Program-made: the position numbers and the translations under genes
Assembly (NCBI GenBank): GCA_963855995.1
Contig: OY979720.1
Location: forward strand, 16,202,430-16,266,429
DNA: 64,000 nt
DNA from: Muricea muricata
Lineage: Eukaryota > Cnidaria > Anthozoa > Malacalcyonacea > Plexauridae
Direction of reading: 5' to 3'
In this document: positions 39,361-54,067 of the stretch, piece by piece
Numbering within the stretch: position 1 is the stretch's first letter
Layout of the letters: each line of letters begins with the position of its first letter
The notes under the pieces: model-generated
Databases searched by the model: none
What the model saw: only the letters and a program-made list of their open reading frames with translations
What the model was told of the DNA's origin: nothing

Positions 39361-39459
39361 CAATTTACAAAAATAAAGTTTCAATTAGTTGTTACTCAGA
39401 GTTTCATGCCATCTCTGAGTAACAACTAATTGAAACTTTATTTTTGTAAATTGTTAATA
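39358..39459. repeat. Perfect-looking 100-bp hairpin next to the AT array
   Basis: AACAATTTACAAAAATAAAG at the left end is inverted at the right end, and the arms continue through TTTCAATTAGTTGTTACTCA with only a short CATGCCAT-type centre. Confidence 0.85.
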
Positions 39460-39627
39460 AATTTTGCTCTACCATAATGTATTGAGCACTTTTGAAATTG
39501 TATGATGTTCAATCAAAATTGAAAAAGTTTTATATAGATATATAGATATATAGATATATATATTGCGAAACACAAAAGAGTGCTGAATCACATATAGACA
39601 GAGCGAAACGTATAATCGTGCAAAACA

Positions 39628-39674
39628 CTTACCACTATAGTCTGTTTCATCCAAAAGGAATCTTCAGGTGGAAG
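39628..39674 (-). ncRNA. Hammerhead-ribozyme-like motif (duplicate of 28801-28847)
   Basis: Same core and stems as the copy in lectin A intron 4; it was carried along when fragment B' was duplicated. Confidence 0.45.
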
Positions 39675-40421
39675 ACTGAATATTCCTTCTGGATAAAACA
39701 GACTGTAGTGGCATGCTTTTGAGGCGTCTCGCAAGATTGTGCAATCTTTGCATGTGTATATTATGTCGTACAGCGCAGCTGTCGAAAACCCAGAATGGAC
39801 ACTCTGCAGTAGACTGCATCGCCATAAGAAACAAAGTCTACACTTCGCAAGCTGATCATCACCAATCGCTCTTCGAAGTGGGAAAGATTGTCTAATTTTA
39901 AAATCAGAATTGGTCTTTCCTTGGATAACAACGGCAACTCCAACCCTTTATGTGGAAAATATCATTCACTGCAGGAAGCTGAAACAAAGAACATCGTGTG
40001 TCCAAATCCCGTGTTAGGAAGATATGTGAATATCATCATTCCTGGACATGGTAAAATTCTTACTTTATGTGAAGTTGAAGTATATCCTTGTACAGCTGTA
40101 GACCTTGAATAATACCCAAAACCATGACCGACCAATTAACGCACGTCAAGAAAAAGGAACAATATGCACTTCAAACTCAAACAAGATTTACTAACAACGA
40201 GAATATTAACTTATTTATTATATTTGGGTAGTTTTTACTGGACTATTAATTTATCTCTTAATAATCACATACAAAATATCAAATATGTCGAGCATAGATC
40301 AATTAGCTGAGAGTTTAGAAATCGCATAAAAGATCGTTTTTGCTCTTTAAATATACTGAATAGAATTGATTTAAATTTAATAAGTTTAACTGCATGCATG
40401 CATGTAAATGACAAGACGGGG

Positions 40422-40761
40422 ACACGCGTAAAAACGCACAAGTTGTTATAATTCTGCAAACAAGTTGTAACAAGTCTGTTCACAAGTTGTCAACAAGTTG
40501 TGTTCGCACTGCTTGTTTCTAGTTTGTCGTGACAAGTTTGGAGGAAGTTGTTAACAACTTGTAGCAAGCTTGAGGCATTATCATTGTTGTTCTAACAAGT
40601 CTGATACAACAAGAATGTTTCAAGGTTGACGACACAAGGTTGTTGCAACATCGTTATATCATGATTGTAACAGCCATGTTGGAACAGCCTTGTAACAAGT
40701 CTGACAATATCAGCAAGGTTGTTTGCAGACTTGCTACAAGTTGTGATATTTTTACGTGTGT
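40422..40761. mobile_element. Inverted-repeat element rich in ACAAGTTGT / ACAAGTCTG motifs
   Basis: The ends ACACGCGTAAAAACGCACAA and TTGTGATATTTTTACGTGTG are inverted repeats. The interior is a loose array of roughly 10-base units such as AACAAGTTGT, TAACAAGTCTG and CAAGGTTG in both orientations. No frame of interest. Confidence 0.65.
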
Positions 40762-41067
40762 AATTCAATGAAATTTTTGTGTGCACTCGCCTTTTTCGTG
40801 CTAATTACAGTATTCTAATATGTAACGTGTTTATTATTCACGCTACCATACGAATATATTAACCTATTAATAATGGTATCTCGACTGTGATTGGTTAATT
40901 TCAATACAGTTAGTCCCAAGCAGGAGTGCAAAAATCTGCAACAAAAGGGCAAAAAGCTGTAACAACAGAAGAACCAATGAAATTTGACGAAGAAAAACGG
41001 GAGTGCAAATTTTCTGAACAAAGCAAGTAAGCACGACGGGTGAAATTTAAGAGCAATTGCGCTCACC

Positions 41068-41330
41068 ACCAACTTCCGTCAAGGAATGGATGGAAGAGAC
41101 TAAAATGAATTCATACATGTTTCATTTCGCCGCAGCAGGCTACGACGAACGAGCATTTGATCTCGCAGGATTACTGGACAAAGATTTGAAAGATCTAGGA
41201 GTGAGCCTTGAAGATGCTACAAACAATTCATCCAATTCCAATCACCCAACAGAAAAAACGTTTAATGTCGTTTTGTTCGTCATGACGTTTTTTGTTGTGA
41301 AAATCTTGAATAAATTTAAAAAAATAAATA
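41068..41330 (+). pseudogene. Fragment of Eph SAM exon (pseudogene copy 2)
   Basis: The SAM start TSVKEWMEETKMNSYMFHFA and AGLLDKDLKDLGVSL are still in frame, then sequence diverges where the Eph gene encodes the last helix. Homology resumes in the 3'UTR. There is no acceptor or other Eph exon. It is the best preserved of the SAM remnants in reading frame. Confidence 0.85.
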
Positions 41331-41789
41331 TCACCCACCTAAACTGTCTGTGCATTAAGTTTAATTATGGTCACCCACGGCGAGTATGAAGTTTAAGAAG
41401 ATAAATTAAAATATATAGGTTTTGTATCCACGAGGAAATTTAATTAAACTCAAACTCAGTTACTCAATATATATTTCCTACTGCTGGAAAAGTGGGCGTT
41501 TAAAACGGCAGGTAAGCTTTTATATTTTGACGTTGTTGGAGAGCAAAAACGCCCTCTTAATGGACCGTACGTGGATAGTTTGAACTTTATTATAAGTAGT
41601 CATTTCATTTTTCTGAAACATTCTATAATATAATTTTGCTTTCTTTTTCAGTGAAATCATGTTAAAACTGAGATTATACAGCGTTTCGAAGTAAAGCATA
41701 TCAGACTGTATGACCATGCAATTTAGAATTAGCAACATAGCACCTGCGTTTCCAGTCCATTAGTTTTACTATTTAATGTATGCCATGTA

Positions 41790-42918
41790 CAGTAGAATCC
41801 CGCTAACTCGAACTCTCATAAGGGAAACAAAAAATTGTTCGAGTTAGCGGGGGTTCAAGTTAGCGAGGTCGGTGTTAAATTTCGTTTATTAGGTTAAAAA
41901 TTAATAAGTTATAGTAGTTTTATTGTTCATTTACAATGTGAGCTACTACGGTGTAATTTACAGATAGTTCTAGTGTTATCTAATACTTACAAAGACCCGT
42001 GCTTTACTAAAAACAAGAAAACTAACAACGAATATCTCTAAGGCTAAGGTTCAGTTCTAATGTCAATCATTTGCATTTCTTCCACATAATATTTGATGCT
42101 CCTTTGCTGCTGACTTTGTCTCATATTTTCCTCGGTTAATACAGATGGTTGACCGGCAAGTTGGCGTATTTCCTCTGCACCTTTGTCCACAAACAAACTG
42201 CGGGTGTTAAGTATGTCAATCAATGGAGCAGGTTTCTTCCGTCTGTTATTTAGCATTTCTATATCATCGCCAGAATGTCCCTGCTCTACGCTGTCGTCTG
42301 TTTTAAACTCTGCCAGGATATCCTCGTGTGGGACAAGCTTTGGGCAGCTTTTTCTTAAAGATACTATAATCCCCTCTGCTAAAAACATGAATGGATCGTC
42401 AGTATCGTGAACAGCATTTTTCTGTGCTTCACTACCAATTCCAGCTTTCCGAAGCAATTCCGAACTGTCTCCGTTGGCACTCTATCCCATGTACTTTCGC
42501 ACAGTCGCTCCACGTTAAAATGCCTTTATTGACCTTATGACGCCTTGATCCATATGTTGCGTCTAGCTTGCACGTCGTGCAAAGTTACCATCGAAAAAAA
42601 ATCTATTAACTTGAGCGACGGACACGGCACGCAAGTTCCACGTACACTTAAGTTCTCTGGACATGAAAAATATGTAAACATTTTACAAAAAGAGCTGCGT
42701 ATGCTAGACTAGTAAATGAGTTGTGACGATATTGAAGCAAATTGTAAGTTATGGATGTTTGAAGCTATGCATGGAAAAATTGATTAAACTGCTTTTGTTT
42801 AAATCGAATTTACGCTTTCGAATTATGAAATTTAAGTTTCATTCTAGGTTTTCAGGTCCTCGTTTCGAGATTAAATTAGAGTTCGAGTAAACAGGGGAAA
42901 TTTGACCAAGGGACAATG
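41790..42918 (-). mobile_element. pogo/Tigger-type DNA transposon remnant
   Basis: The left terminus CAGTAGAATCCCGCTAACTC begins right after a TA, as in pogo/Tigger elements, and is followed by two more GTTCGAGTTAGCGGGG-type repeats. The right end is decayed (AGAGTTCGAGTAAACAGGGG near 42870); its exact limit is unclear. Comparison with the homologous spacer before lectin B shows an insertion at this point. The interior holds the transposase remnant at 42044-42520. Confidence 0.7.
42044..42520 (-). pseudogene. C-terminal remnant of a Tigger/pogo DDE transposase
   Basis: On the minus strand, LCESTWDRVPTETVRNCF is readable, then a one-base loss, then RKAGIGSEAQKNAVHDTDDP and a 120-residue acidic tail to the stop at 42044. 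The W..VP.ET.RNCF.KAG sequence is the conserved block after the catalytic domain of Tigger-type transposases. The DDE catalytic core is absent, so this copy is inactive. Confidence 0.65.
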
Positions 42919-43283
42919 AAATATTTAAAGGCTTTTAACACACTATTTATTATTTAACACATATTTAAAAAAATTTAACACATTATCCAGTCCATGGGAT
43001 TCTCAACCAATCAGGAATGAGGAATATTTAAAAAAAAAGCAGTTTGATCACCATTAATGTTACGTTAATACTAAGCAATTACCATTATTACTTAATTAAC
43101 ACTAGCTCATGCAGCAGAACCGCGAAATACATTTTCTAATTTGAAATATCTGAACTTTTGAAAAACCCATATCCTCGTAAGTTGGTTACAATTGAATCAA
43201 TATGATTCAGAAAAACCAAGAACAAACTAATAATCTTATTAATAATCACAAATGCGTACATCGATTTAAACACCCGTATTAAT

Positions 43284-43420
43284 GGACCTTATATGCATAA
43301 ATCGTGGACCGGAACGTGTATCCTAGGAAACAGGAACTTATGGATTGCGATTGGTCACTGTTTGCGAGCAGTGACCAATAACAATGCGTAAATTCCCGTT
43401 TTATAATGCACAAGGTCTAT
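43284..43420. mobile_element. Foldback element upstream of lectin copy C
   Basis: Same element and position as 31121-31260, with the GGACCTTATATGCATAAATC left arm. Confidence 0.7.
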
Positions 43421-43515
43421 AGCATGCGTATCTATTCGCAATTAGCACTAATGCGTAATGCACAGAGATAAAGGTCAGCTTTTTACAGATACTACTTGGC
43501 TGATGAAAATCTGAA

Positions 43516-46500
43516 ATGTATGCTTATTTAATTGGCCTGCTTGCTTTTGTGCTCCTTGTCCAAATTATACTCGGTGAAAAAAAGATTTTATGCAAAAAGC
43601 CAAGGAAATTTCATCTTATTAAAAGAGGTGAGTTTGTAAGTAAATACTGTAATAATAGTGCCAGAAGAAGATGGATTTTGTCGCAGGAATATTTATACAA
43701 GTTGATTCTTATTACAATGTAATATTTTCTTTCATCATCAAATACGAATCGACCTATTGCACAGGCCAAACGCACACGATAACTGTCATTCTTTATTAGC
43801 TGCGACGTTAATTAAATCATGCATTTTGGCGTTGTTTAAAAGACGACAGCAGCTATTTCAGGAGTCAAGCAGTGTGGAAACAAAGTCGCTTTAGCGCCTT
43901 AATTATTATAGTTCGTTCTAATAGGTTTTTTGAAAACAGATTGCTAAGCATTTACCGCTTAAATGCAAAGATTATTCAGCATTCATTCTGCAGTTGAATT
44001 TCTGCATGACGGCGTTGTCAGGTGATGGAAAGTACGCATACACTTAGTATCTACTTCACACGTGCATGATTCGTATCAAGGCTGTCTTCCACTTGGCGGA
44101 ATTTTCTGAGCGAAATGGAATGTTTCATTACTTTTTCTGGCTGAGAGCTCACAAACACAAAAAAAAATTCGCTCGGCGCGCAGTGGAAAACAGACTTAAA
44201 GGTGGCTGCTTTTCACTCAAAGAAACGTTAATTGTCGTGCAAGGAAAGGATAGTGAATATACAGCTCAAAATTCATGTTTAACTTTCTGTACTTTTTACT
44301 TTTGGAAATGTTGAACAAAAGAAATTCCGCTTATAATTTGCAATGCATGTCTAAACATTCTCGGCTATAGACTTTTCCCCAGCGTTATTTTGGGCGGTTC
44401 ATTAGGGCATTAAAGCATTCAAATTCGGAACTAGCGCTGGACTTTTAAGGAGAAGCCTTTTTGGGGACATACTTTACAAACAAGTTCATTACATTGATCA
44501 TTCTTCGATCTTCGCGGCTTAAGTCGCAGTATGTCCTGTGTTAACAAATTTTAGTATTTAGCCACTATTTCACTTAAATAAAATTTAGACGTGTTGTATA
44601 ATAACAATAATAGCCCGATGTTTGTCGTAATCAACGGAAGCAGAAGGATGAGACAGACAACTCCAACTGAGGGCTTGATCATTCCTCATATCATGCGAAA
44701 ACCGATTAGTTTAATAATTTCTTGTTTTTTCTATTTAAAATATTCAAAAGATTTTAACACATGTACCTATTTGTAAAATTGTTTAAAAAATAAATTTGCT
44801 CTGTAAACCAAATTTTTTTGCATTTTCTTCCCAAAATATACATCCAATCCATGTCAAGGGAGTTTGGTTTGTGTTTTTCCTAGGGTTTTTAATTTTTTGT
44901 GAGAAAAAATGTTCGAATATTTGGTGCCTTTAAAACATATGATAATAAACAGACGGCTCAGGCGAACGTTAAAGGGACATGGCAATATAAACTGAATATG
45001 GTTATGCAAAATTATTCAGAAAGTGTGAAGTTGTTGGATCATAGCATTGCACACGCAAAGTTACAAGTTGTACACATAAGACGAATTTTAGTGTTTGTGT
45101 GTTTCATAGCAATTAGAGAACAACAAGCTTTTCACACAAACTTTTTGTTCACAAAATTGGAAGCAATGCGCATGCTCAAAATGTTATTTGTAGCTCAGCC
45201 ATGTCTTTCAACAAAATGTACATGTTCAGATTTGGGCGCAGTCATTTGCAGGTTATATAATTAATCAATCAGGATTAAGAATGCATATAAAGAGATGATA
45301 ATAATGATTGTTACCTTCAACAAAAGCACGATGACTGAAGGCAGCAAGACAACTTGATTACACCATACAAGCATTTCCGTGTTTGAATACCGTGAAAACT
45401 GAATCAATTTTTAAATGAATGATAATTTAAAATATGTTACGGTATAACAAAAATTTCATCATGACCACACGTGACGATAAATATTATTAATTTTCAGATC
45501 AGGTATTGGCAGATCATGTTATAGCAAGCTACATGGTCCGATCTTCAGGAGAATGTGTGCTGCATTGTGCCGTGAACGAAGATTGCAGGTCGATCAATTA
45601 TCAATACACGTTGGACCTGTCTGGAATTCCTGGTCTCTGTGAGATCAACAATGCAACACTGGAATCATGTCCTCGCAGACGCACGGCAGTCAATCGTGTT
45701 GGACACGGCTATTACAGAGATACAGTGGATTTACAAGCTGTGACGGTAATAATTATACAATAATTCCTTAACAGATTGTACTTGTTATGTCGAAATTGTT
45801 ACATAGAATAAATAGACCGGGGGGGGGGTAAAATAGCGTGTAAAGCCCCTCATACCTCGCGAGTTTACCAAGATGTTTGAGACTAGCAACATATTTGTAT
45901 AAATTAAACTTGTATGGAGATATACAAGAACGCAGACACCACTGCATAAGGTCAAAATTTGTGAAACATGCCGTGTTCACATGTAGAGGTAACTTTGTAT
46001 AGGTTAAATATCGAGTAGGAGGGAATCATGTCATATGTTATTATACGTCATCGAATATTTTTTATATGGTATAAATCCCATAATCGGTGTATTTAACTTG
46101 AAGACGAATTTATTCGAGATTTTTCAGCAACTTTCATCGAATTATCCATTCAAGGTAAATAACCTGGATATATCTCGCAGTACATCGAGGAAAACCGACT
46201 CAAAAATAAATTGATTTTAGTTGGTGTCTTCATGATCAATCACAGCACTTTGACAATAATTTGTCATTTGCTTTAACCCCCCCCCCCCCCCCCCCCTTGA
46301 ATATCATTTTATGCTTGTGTGCCAGATAAAATTTCTCTAAATCCTATTTTGCACATGATCTGTTTCCAATTCCATTGCAGGCTACTGGATCACAAAAGGA
46401 TCCAGTAAGATCTTGTAAAGATGTCGCAAATTGTCATTTCCACGATGGCGAATACTGGATTTACTCTGATGAAATTGATATGAATCCGGTGCAAGTTTAT

Positions 46501-47601
46501 TGTTTCGTGAACCTACCCAGCGGTTTGTTTACATTCGTTTTTTTACAAGACAGTATGCATTTTTTACCAAATTTTTTGAACAAATCTATGAAACCGGGCC
46601 AGTCCAGGACAAAATTAGTATAAAATTAGAAAAACAAGTAAGAGAAGACTCTAAATTCGAAATGGCCTAGCGTATTGTATATATGAAAATGTAAATAATA
46701 TATCACTTTCTGATAAATTAAATTACATTATATTACATTACATTATTTCATTACATTGGATTAAAATTACGTTTCAAAACATTATATCGATCGTTCTTCT
46801 GCTACCACTAAATAAATAAAAAGATAAATAAATTTCCTGACAGATTCCGCAATAAATCTTGCATATAATAAAACCACCACACAAAGTTCAACGGCGCATT
46901 CTGGCGTTGCCAGCAGGGCTGTGGATGGAAAGAGAGAATCATGGTACGCTAAGAATTCCTGCACTCATACAGTTCAACAAGATTCTCCATGGTGGAGAGT
47001 AGATGTTGGAAATGTGGTAAGGTTTAATCAGTTGTTTCTCTCTCTCTCTCGCTCTGGTCTACTGTTTAAAATTTTATTACGTTTCGGGGTCAAGCCCCTT
47101 CTTCAGAATGACATTCATTCATCCCCGTCTCCTTAAATACCTTCTATAATTTGCATATAAACATTAATTAAACCTCTTCTTTTAAATAAAAAACATATAT
47201 GACATACATACAAAATATATGTGACGCACAGTACAGCTCTCGACTAATGAAAATCCATAATGAACACCCACGCAGTATTTTATAATTATATCATGCAATA
47301 GACAGCATCGCCAGAAAAAATAAGGTTCATGCTTATTTCTATATAGTACTTCATTCGCAAGCTGATCATCACCAATCGCTCTTTGCAATGGCAAATGCTG
47401 TCTAATTTTCAAATCAGGATTCGCCTTTCCCTGGATAACAACGGCAACTCCAACCCTTTATGTGGAGAATATCATTCACTGCAGAAAGCTGAAACAAGGA
47501 ACATCGTGTGTCCAAATCCCATATTAGGAAGATATGTGAATATCATCATTCCTGGACCTGGTAAAATTCTTACTTTATGTGAAGTCGAAGTGTATCCTTA
47601 G
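43516..47601 (+). CDS. Lectin copy C: secreted PAN plus FTP protein, 309 residues
   Basis: Exons 43516-43627, 45498-45745, 46381-46522, 46844-47016, 47347-47601, all GT-AG and phase-consistent. Signal peptide, PAN, cysteine module and FTP domain are as in copy A. Exons 3 and 4 are of the A-type ([27 protein letters not shown]). The FTP loop after ITNRS reads LQWQM and is one codon shorter than in A, B and E, so no arginine stands at the second-arginine position of fucolectins; the CTHT histidine and NR arginine remain. Fucose binding of the classical kind may therefore be lost or changed. Intron 1 is about 1.9 kb and contains sequence shared with copies B and E. Confidence 0.88.
46277..46297. 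repeat. Poly-C tract in lectin C intron 2
   Basis: An uninterrupted C run of about 21 bases, matched by a C run at the same place in copy D (52684-52702). Confidence 0.9.
47078..47107 (-). ncRNA. Hammerhead-like motif, lectin C intron 4
   Basis: On the minus strand CUGAAGA is followed by an extra A, a perfect GGGG/CCCC stem II, then GAAAC directly followed by GUA. Stem III has no loop, so it could only work as a dimer or is a decayed Penelope-like remnant. Confidence 0.35.
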
Positions 47602-50600
47602 TAACCTTGAAGAATACCCAAAACCGTGACCGACCAATTAACGCACGTCAAGGAAATGTGAAAGAACAACATGCACTTCAAACAAGATTTACTAACAACG
47701 GGAATATTAACTTTTTCATTATATTTGAGTAATTTTTTTGTTTACTGGATGGTATATCATGTTGATTCACATACGAAATATCAAATATATCGAGCATATA
47801 TCAATTAATTGAGAGTCAAGAAATCGGATAAAAGATCGTTTTTGCTCTTTAATTAATTAATTAAATAAAATGGAATTGACTTAAATTTAACAAGTTTAAC
47901 CGCATGCATGTAAATTAACTGCATGCATGTAAAACAGGTAATTCAATGAAATATTTTGTGTGCACTCGCCTTTTTCATGCTAATTACAGTATTCTAATAT
48001 GTAACGTGTTTATTATTTACGCAACCATACGAATATATTAACCAATTAATGATATACAAGAAGAGGTTTCTCGACTGTGATTGGTCAATTTCAATACAGT
48101 TAGTCCCAAACAGGGGTGCAAAAAGCTGTAACAACAGAAGAACAAATGAAATTTGACGGGAGTGCAAAAAAAATTTGACGGGAGCGCAGGAAAACGGGAG
48201 TGCAAGTTTTCTTAACAAAACAAGTAAACATGACGGGTGAAGTTTGAGAGCAGTTGCGGTCAAATTTGCTGGTATCTTAACGAAATCTATTTATTTAAAT
48301 AAAATACATCACTATCGGGAAGTTCCGACTACTTTACACCTATTTGTCACGACGTTATGGTCGTAAATTCAACGTTTATAAAGGAAAAAGTGAAGGGGAA
48401 CGAACGCGATGTAAAAGTACAGTTGTATTGCGTGTATTATTGACGTGAACATTTTTTTTATATTATTAGCAAGTAATAGCATGGCATTTCTCGTGCAATT
48501 TGAAAATAAAATACACTCGTCAGTCTTCATAATTAGTGGGAAGTCTGAGAACAGATGTGTCTTATTCTGAGCTGTGTTCTGAGTAATACAAAAAAACATC
48601 ACGTGACAAAATAATGAACATATATCAAAATAAAAGTGTTAGCAAATATGTAAATTACAATGCTTATTATAATATAGCATATTGTAAATTCTGAACGCGT
48701 CGTTTTTCCAATTTACACTCATGTTGATATAGCTGCATATAAAACACGGAAAATGTTTTATAATTCTTAAATATAATATGCGACAATAGGACAAATATAT
48801 GCTTAGGACAAAATAGAGTACAAACGCAGAAATGAGAAACTTTCAAGTCCTGGATGATAAAGATAGGCGAGCACTAAATGTAGCTAAAGGATGCACAGGG
48901 TCAAATTTGGAAGTGGAGCGCATTTCTTATATTTTGTAGCTACGGTATCATTACAAGAAAGCTCCAGAGGGCTCGATTTTCGGGTATGAAACACAATGAC
49001 TGCTATTGTTAAAGTGTCATGAACACGTTGGTATGCATTAAAACATACAAATTTCAGCTGCCGCGATACAAACCAACCTGTTGCAGACACAAACAGTATG
49101 GTAGACATTGTGCTTTAGATGTTAAAATTCGGGAACCCTCTTTCTCATCCTGGGAGCAAGGATACCCGACAAGACATGAAATTCGCCTCCCTCTCAAACT
49201 TGGCACTGTTCATCCGCTGGCTCAGCTGTCTTTCTCACTCAGGAGTAATAGTTAATTTCTCATTTCTGTGTTTTTACTCTATGTCGTCCTATGCACTTGT
49301 CCTATTGTCGCATATTATATTATGGAACCTGATTTATATTCTTGTTTACACCTTGTTTTGATTATATTCATCCGATTGATATCTATTTTACTACGTCGTG
49401 TTTTTGTATTAGTTTGTAGTCCCAAACTCCCCTGTACTAACGTCCCGACGAGGACATTCAGGTTGTGAATGAACCCATACCTTTCATGAAGTGGAAACAT
49501 ACTACGTTCGTACCACGTGGTGATCTGTTATTGCAACATTATATTTTGTTTCAACATCCTAAATTTTATACCGAGGTCACCACTCTTTTCATGAGCAAAC
49601 GACGGTCGAACAACAATATCAATAACCGCACGTATACATTCATAAAGACGTGATGCCTCTTGAGATAAAACACCTGTACTAAACTAAACATTTACATTAC
49701 AAACTAAAAGTGGTAATGAAAAAAAATATAGTCTTAATTACTTCATGCAGTAATAAGCCTGCAGTTATTTAAAATTTCATCAGAAAGGTCATGAAAATTA
49801 AATTTAACACACTAATTTTTGATAGTATGATTTTTCAAGCTTTTATTGGGTTACAAGCGTTTGAGAACGCATTTTCAGACTGATAAATTGCGTCGTTTTG
49901 CCGGACTTTTCACATTTTGAAGCAGCTGCCATAAAACTTTCAAGTCAATTAAGCGCTATAGTGCCGCATGTTCAAATTTCAATTTCAGTTTACCTCCCTG
50001 TTAGCCCTATAGAATGCTTTAAACGTTATATTAGAGAAGTTTTACTCATGCACGTAACACAAATTTATTAAAACTTCATCCGCTAAAAAAACACAAAATG
50101 TGCTCATCAGGCAATTTAGGCGCTACCACAGGAACACACTCTATATAGTTCTTTATAATCATACTGACGACATAAGTTTTATTAATGAGTTATACCCTAA
50201 CCATAACCCTAAACAGAGCCTAAAATTTCATTATTTTTACTGCTATTTTTTTACAGTTATTTTGCTAATTCAACGGACAAATTACATGCAGGCAATTTTA
50301 CAAAACGTTTGCCAGCATATTCTAAATTTCGTTCCAAAGGTCGAAAACTGGTATATTGAAATTCAAAATTTCATATTGAAATTCACAAACCGGTTTCAAA
50401 CAAAATATTTCATCGGATCATTTTAATTCATGGACCAATCAGAGGCTTTGCTCACAAACCGGTTTGTGAATTCCAGGATCAGCTTTTGAACTGCGCAACG
50501 AACTTGCGAACTTCGGAACGAAATTTGGAATGTTTTGGCAAAAGTTTTGTGAAATCGACTGTATAGAGCAAAATGGATTTGCTTCACGAGAACGTATAAT

Positions 50601-50862
50601 AAAAATTCACCTCGCTGACTAATTCAAAAATAAAAAGAGGCCATATTTTGCCTTAGATTATTGCAATGCTTAAAACTGAAAAAAAAACTGTTTACAGATA
50701 ATGAAATATAATTAGTTTCAATCAACTGACAGCTGTACTTACTTAAACCTGGTCTAGATCTTCACACGCCCTTCTCTTTTGCTCTTTATTATTAAACGAG
50801 CATTGCGAAGAACATATCGGCATACTACAGCACAGGCAATGCTCGTATTCCATAAATAAAAA
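47602..50862. other. Spacer between lectin copies C and D
   Basis: The conserved post-lectin sequence ends at about 48260, where the other units continue into a SAM fragment; here it switches to unrelated sequence. It holds the foldback at 48820-49275 and a palindromic CACAAACCGGTTTGTG stretch at about 50435-50460. The block from about 48820 to 50760 is duplicated at about 54780-56740. Several open frames here are not conserved in the second copy and I do not call genes. Confidence 0.5.
48820..49275. mobile_element. Foldback element, copy 1 of a duplicated pair
   Basis: ACAAACGCAGAAATGAGAAA on the left and CTCATTTCTGTGTTTTT on the right are inverse ends. Imperfect arms run for about 100 bp (GCGAGCACTAAATG.. 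facing ..TCCGCTGGCTCAGC). A second copy lies at 54780-55258 within the duplicated block. Confidence 0.6.

Positions 50863-54067
<3,205 letters not shown>

Larger units (their letters stand above)
40113..43515. other. Spacer between fragment B' and lectin copy C
   Basis: In order: conserved post-lectin sequence, a TTGT-rich inverted-repeat element (40422-40761), an Eph SAM fragment (about 41068-41330), Eph 3'UTR-like sequence, a pogo/Tigger-type insertion (41790-42918), and lectin 5' flank with a foldback at 43284-43420. Confidence 0.55.

Noticed and set aside
49019..49255. Frame containing LPRYKPTCCRHKQYG, repeated near 55023
   Set aside because: The second copy shows mostly replacement changes and the region is part of a foldback element arm, so no conserved protein is implied.
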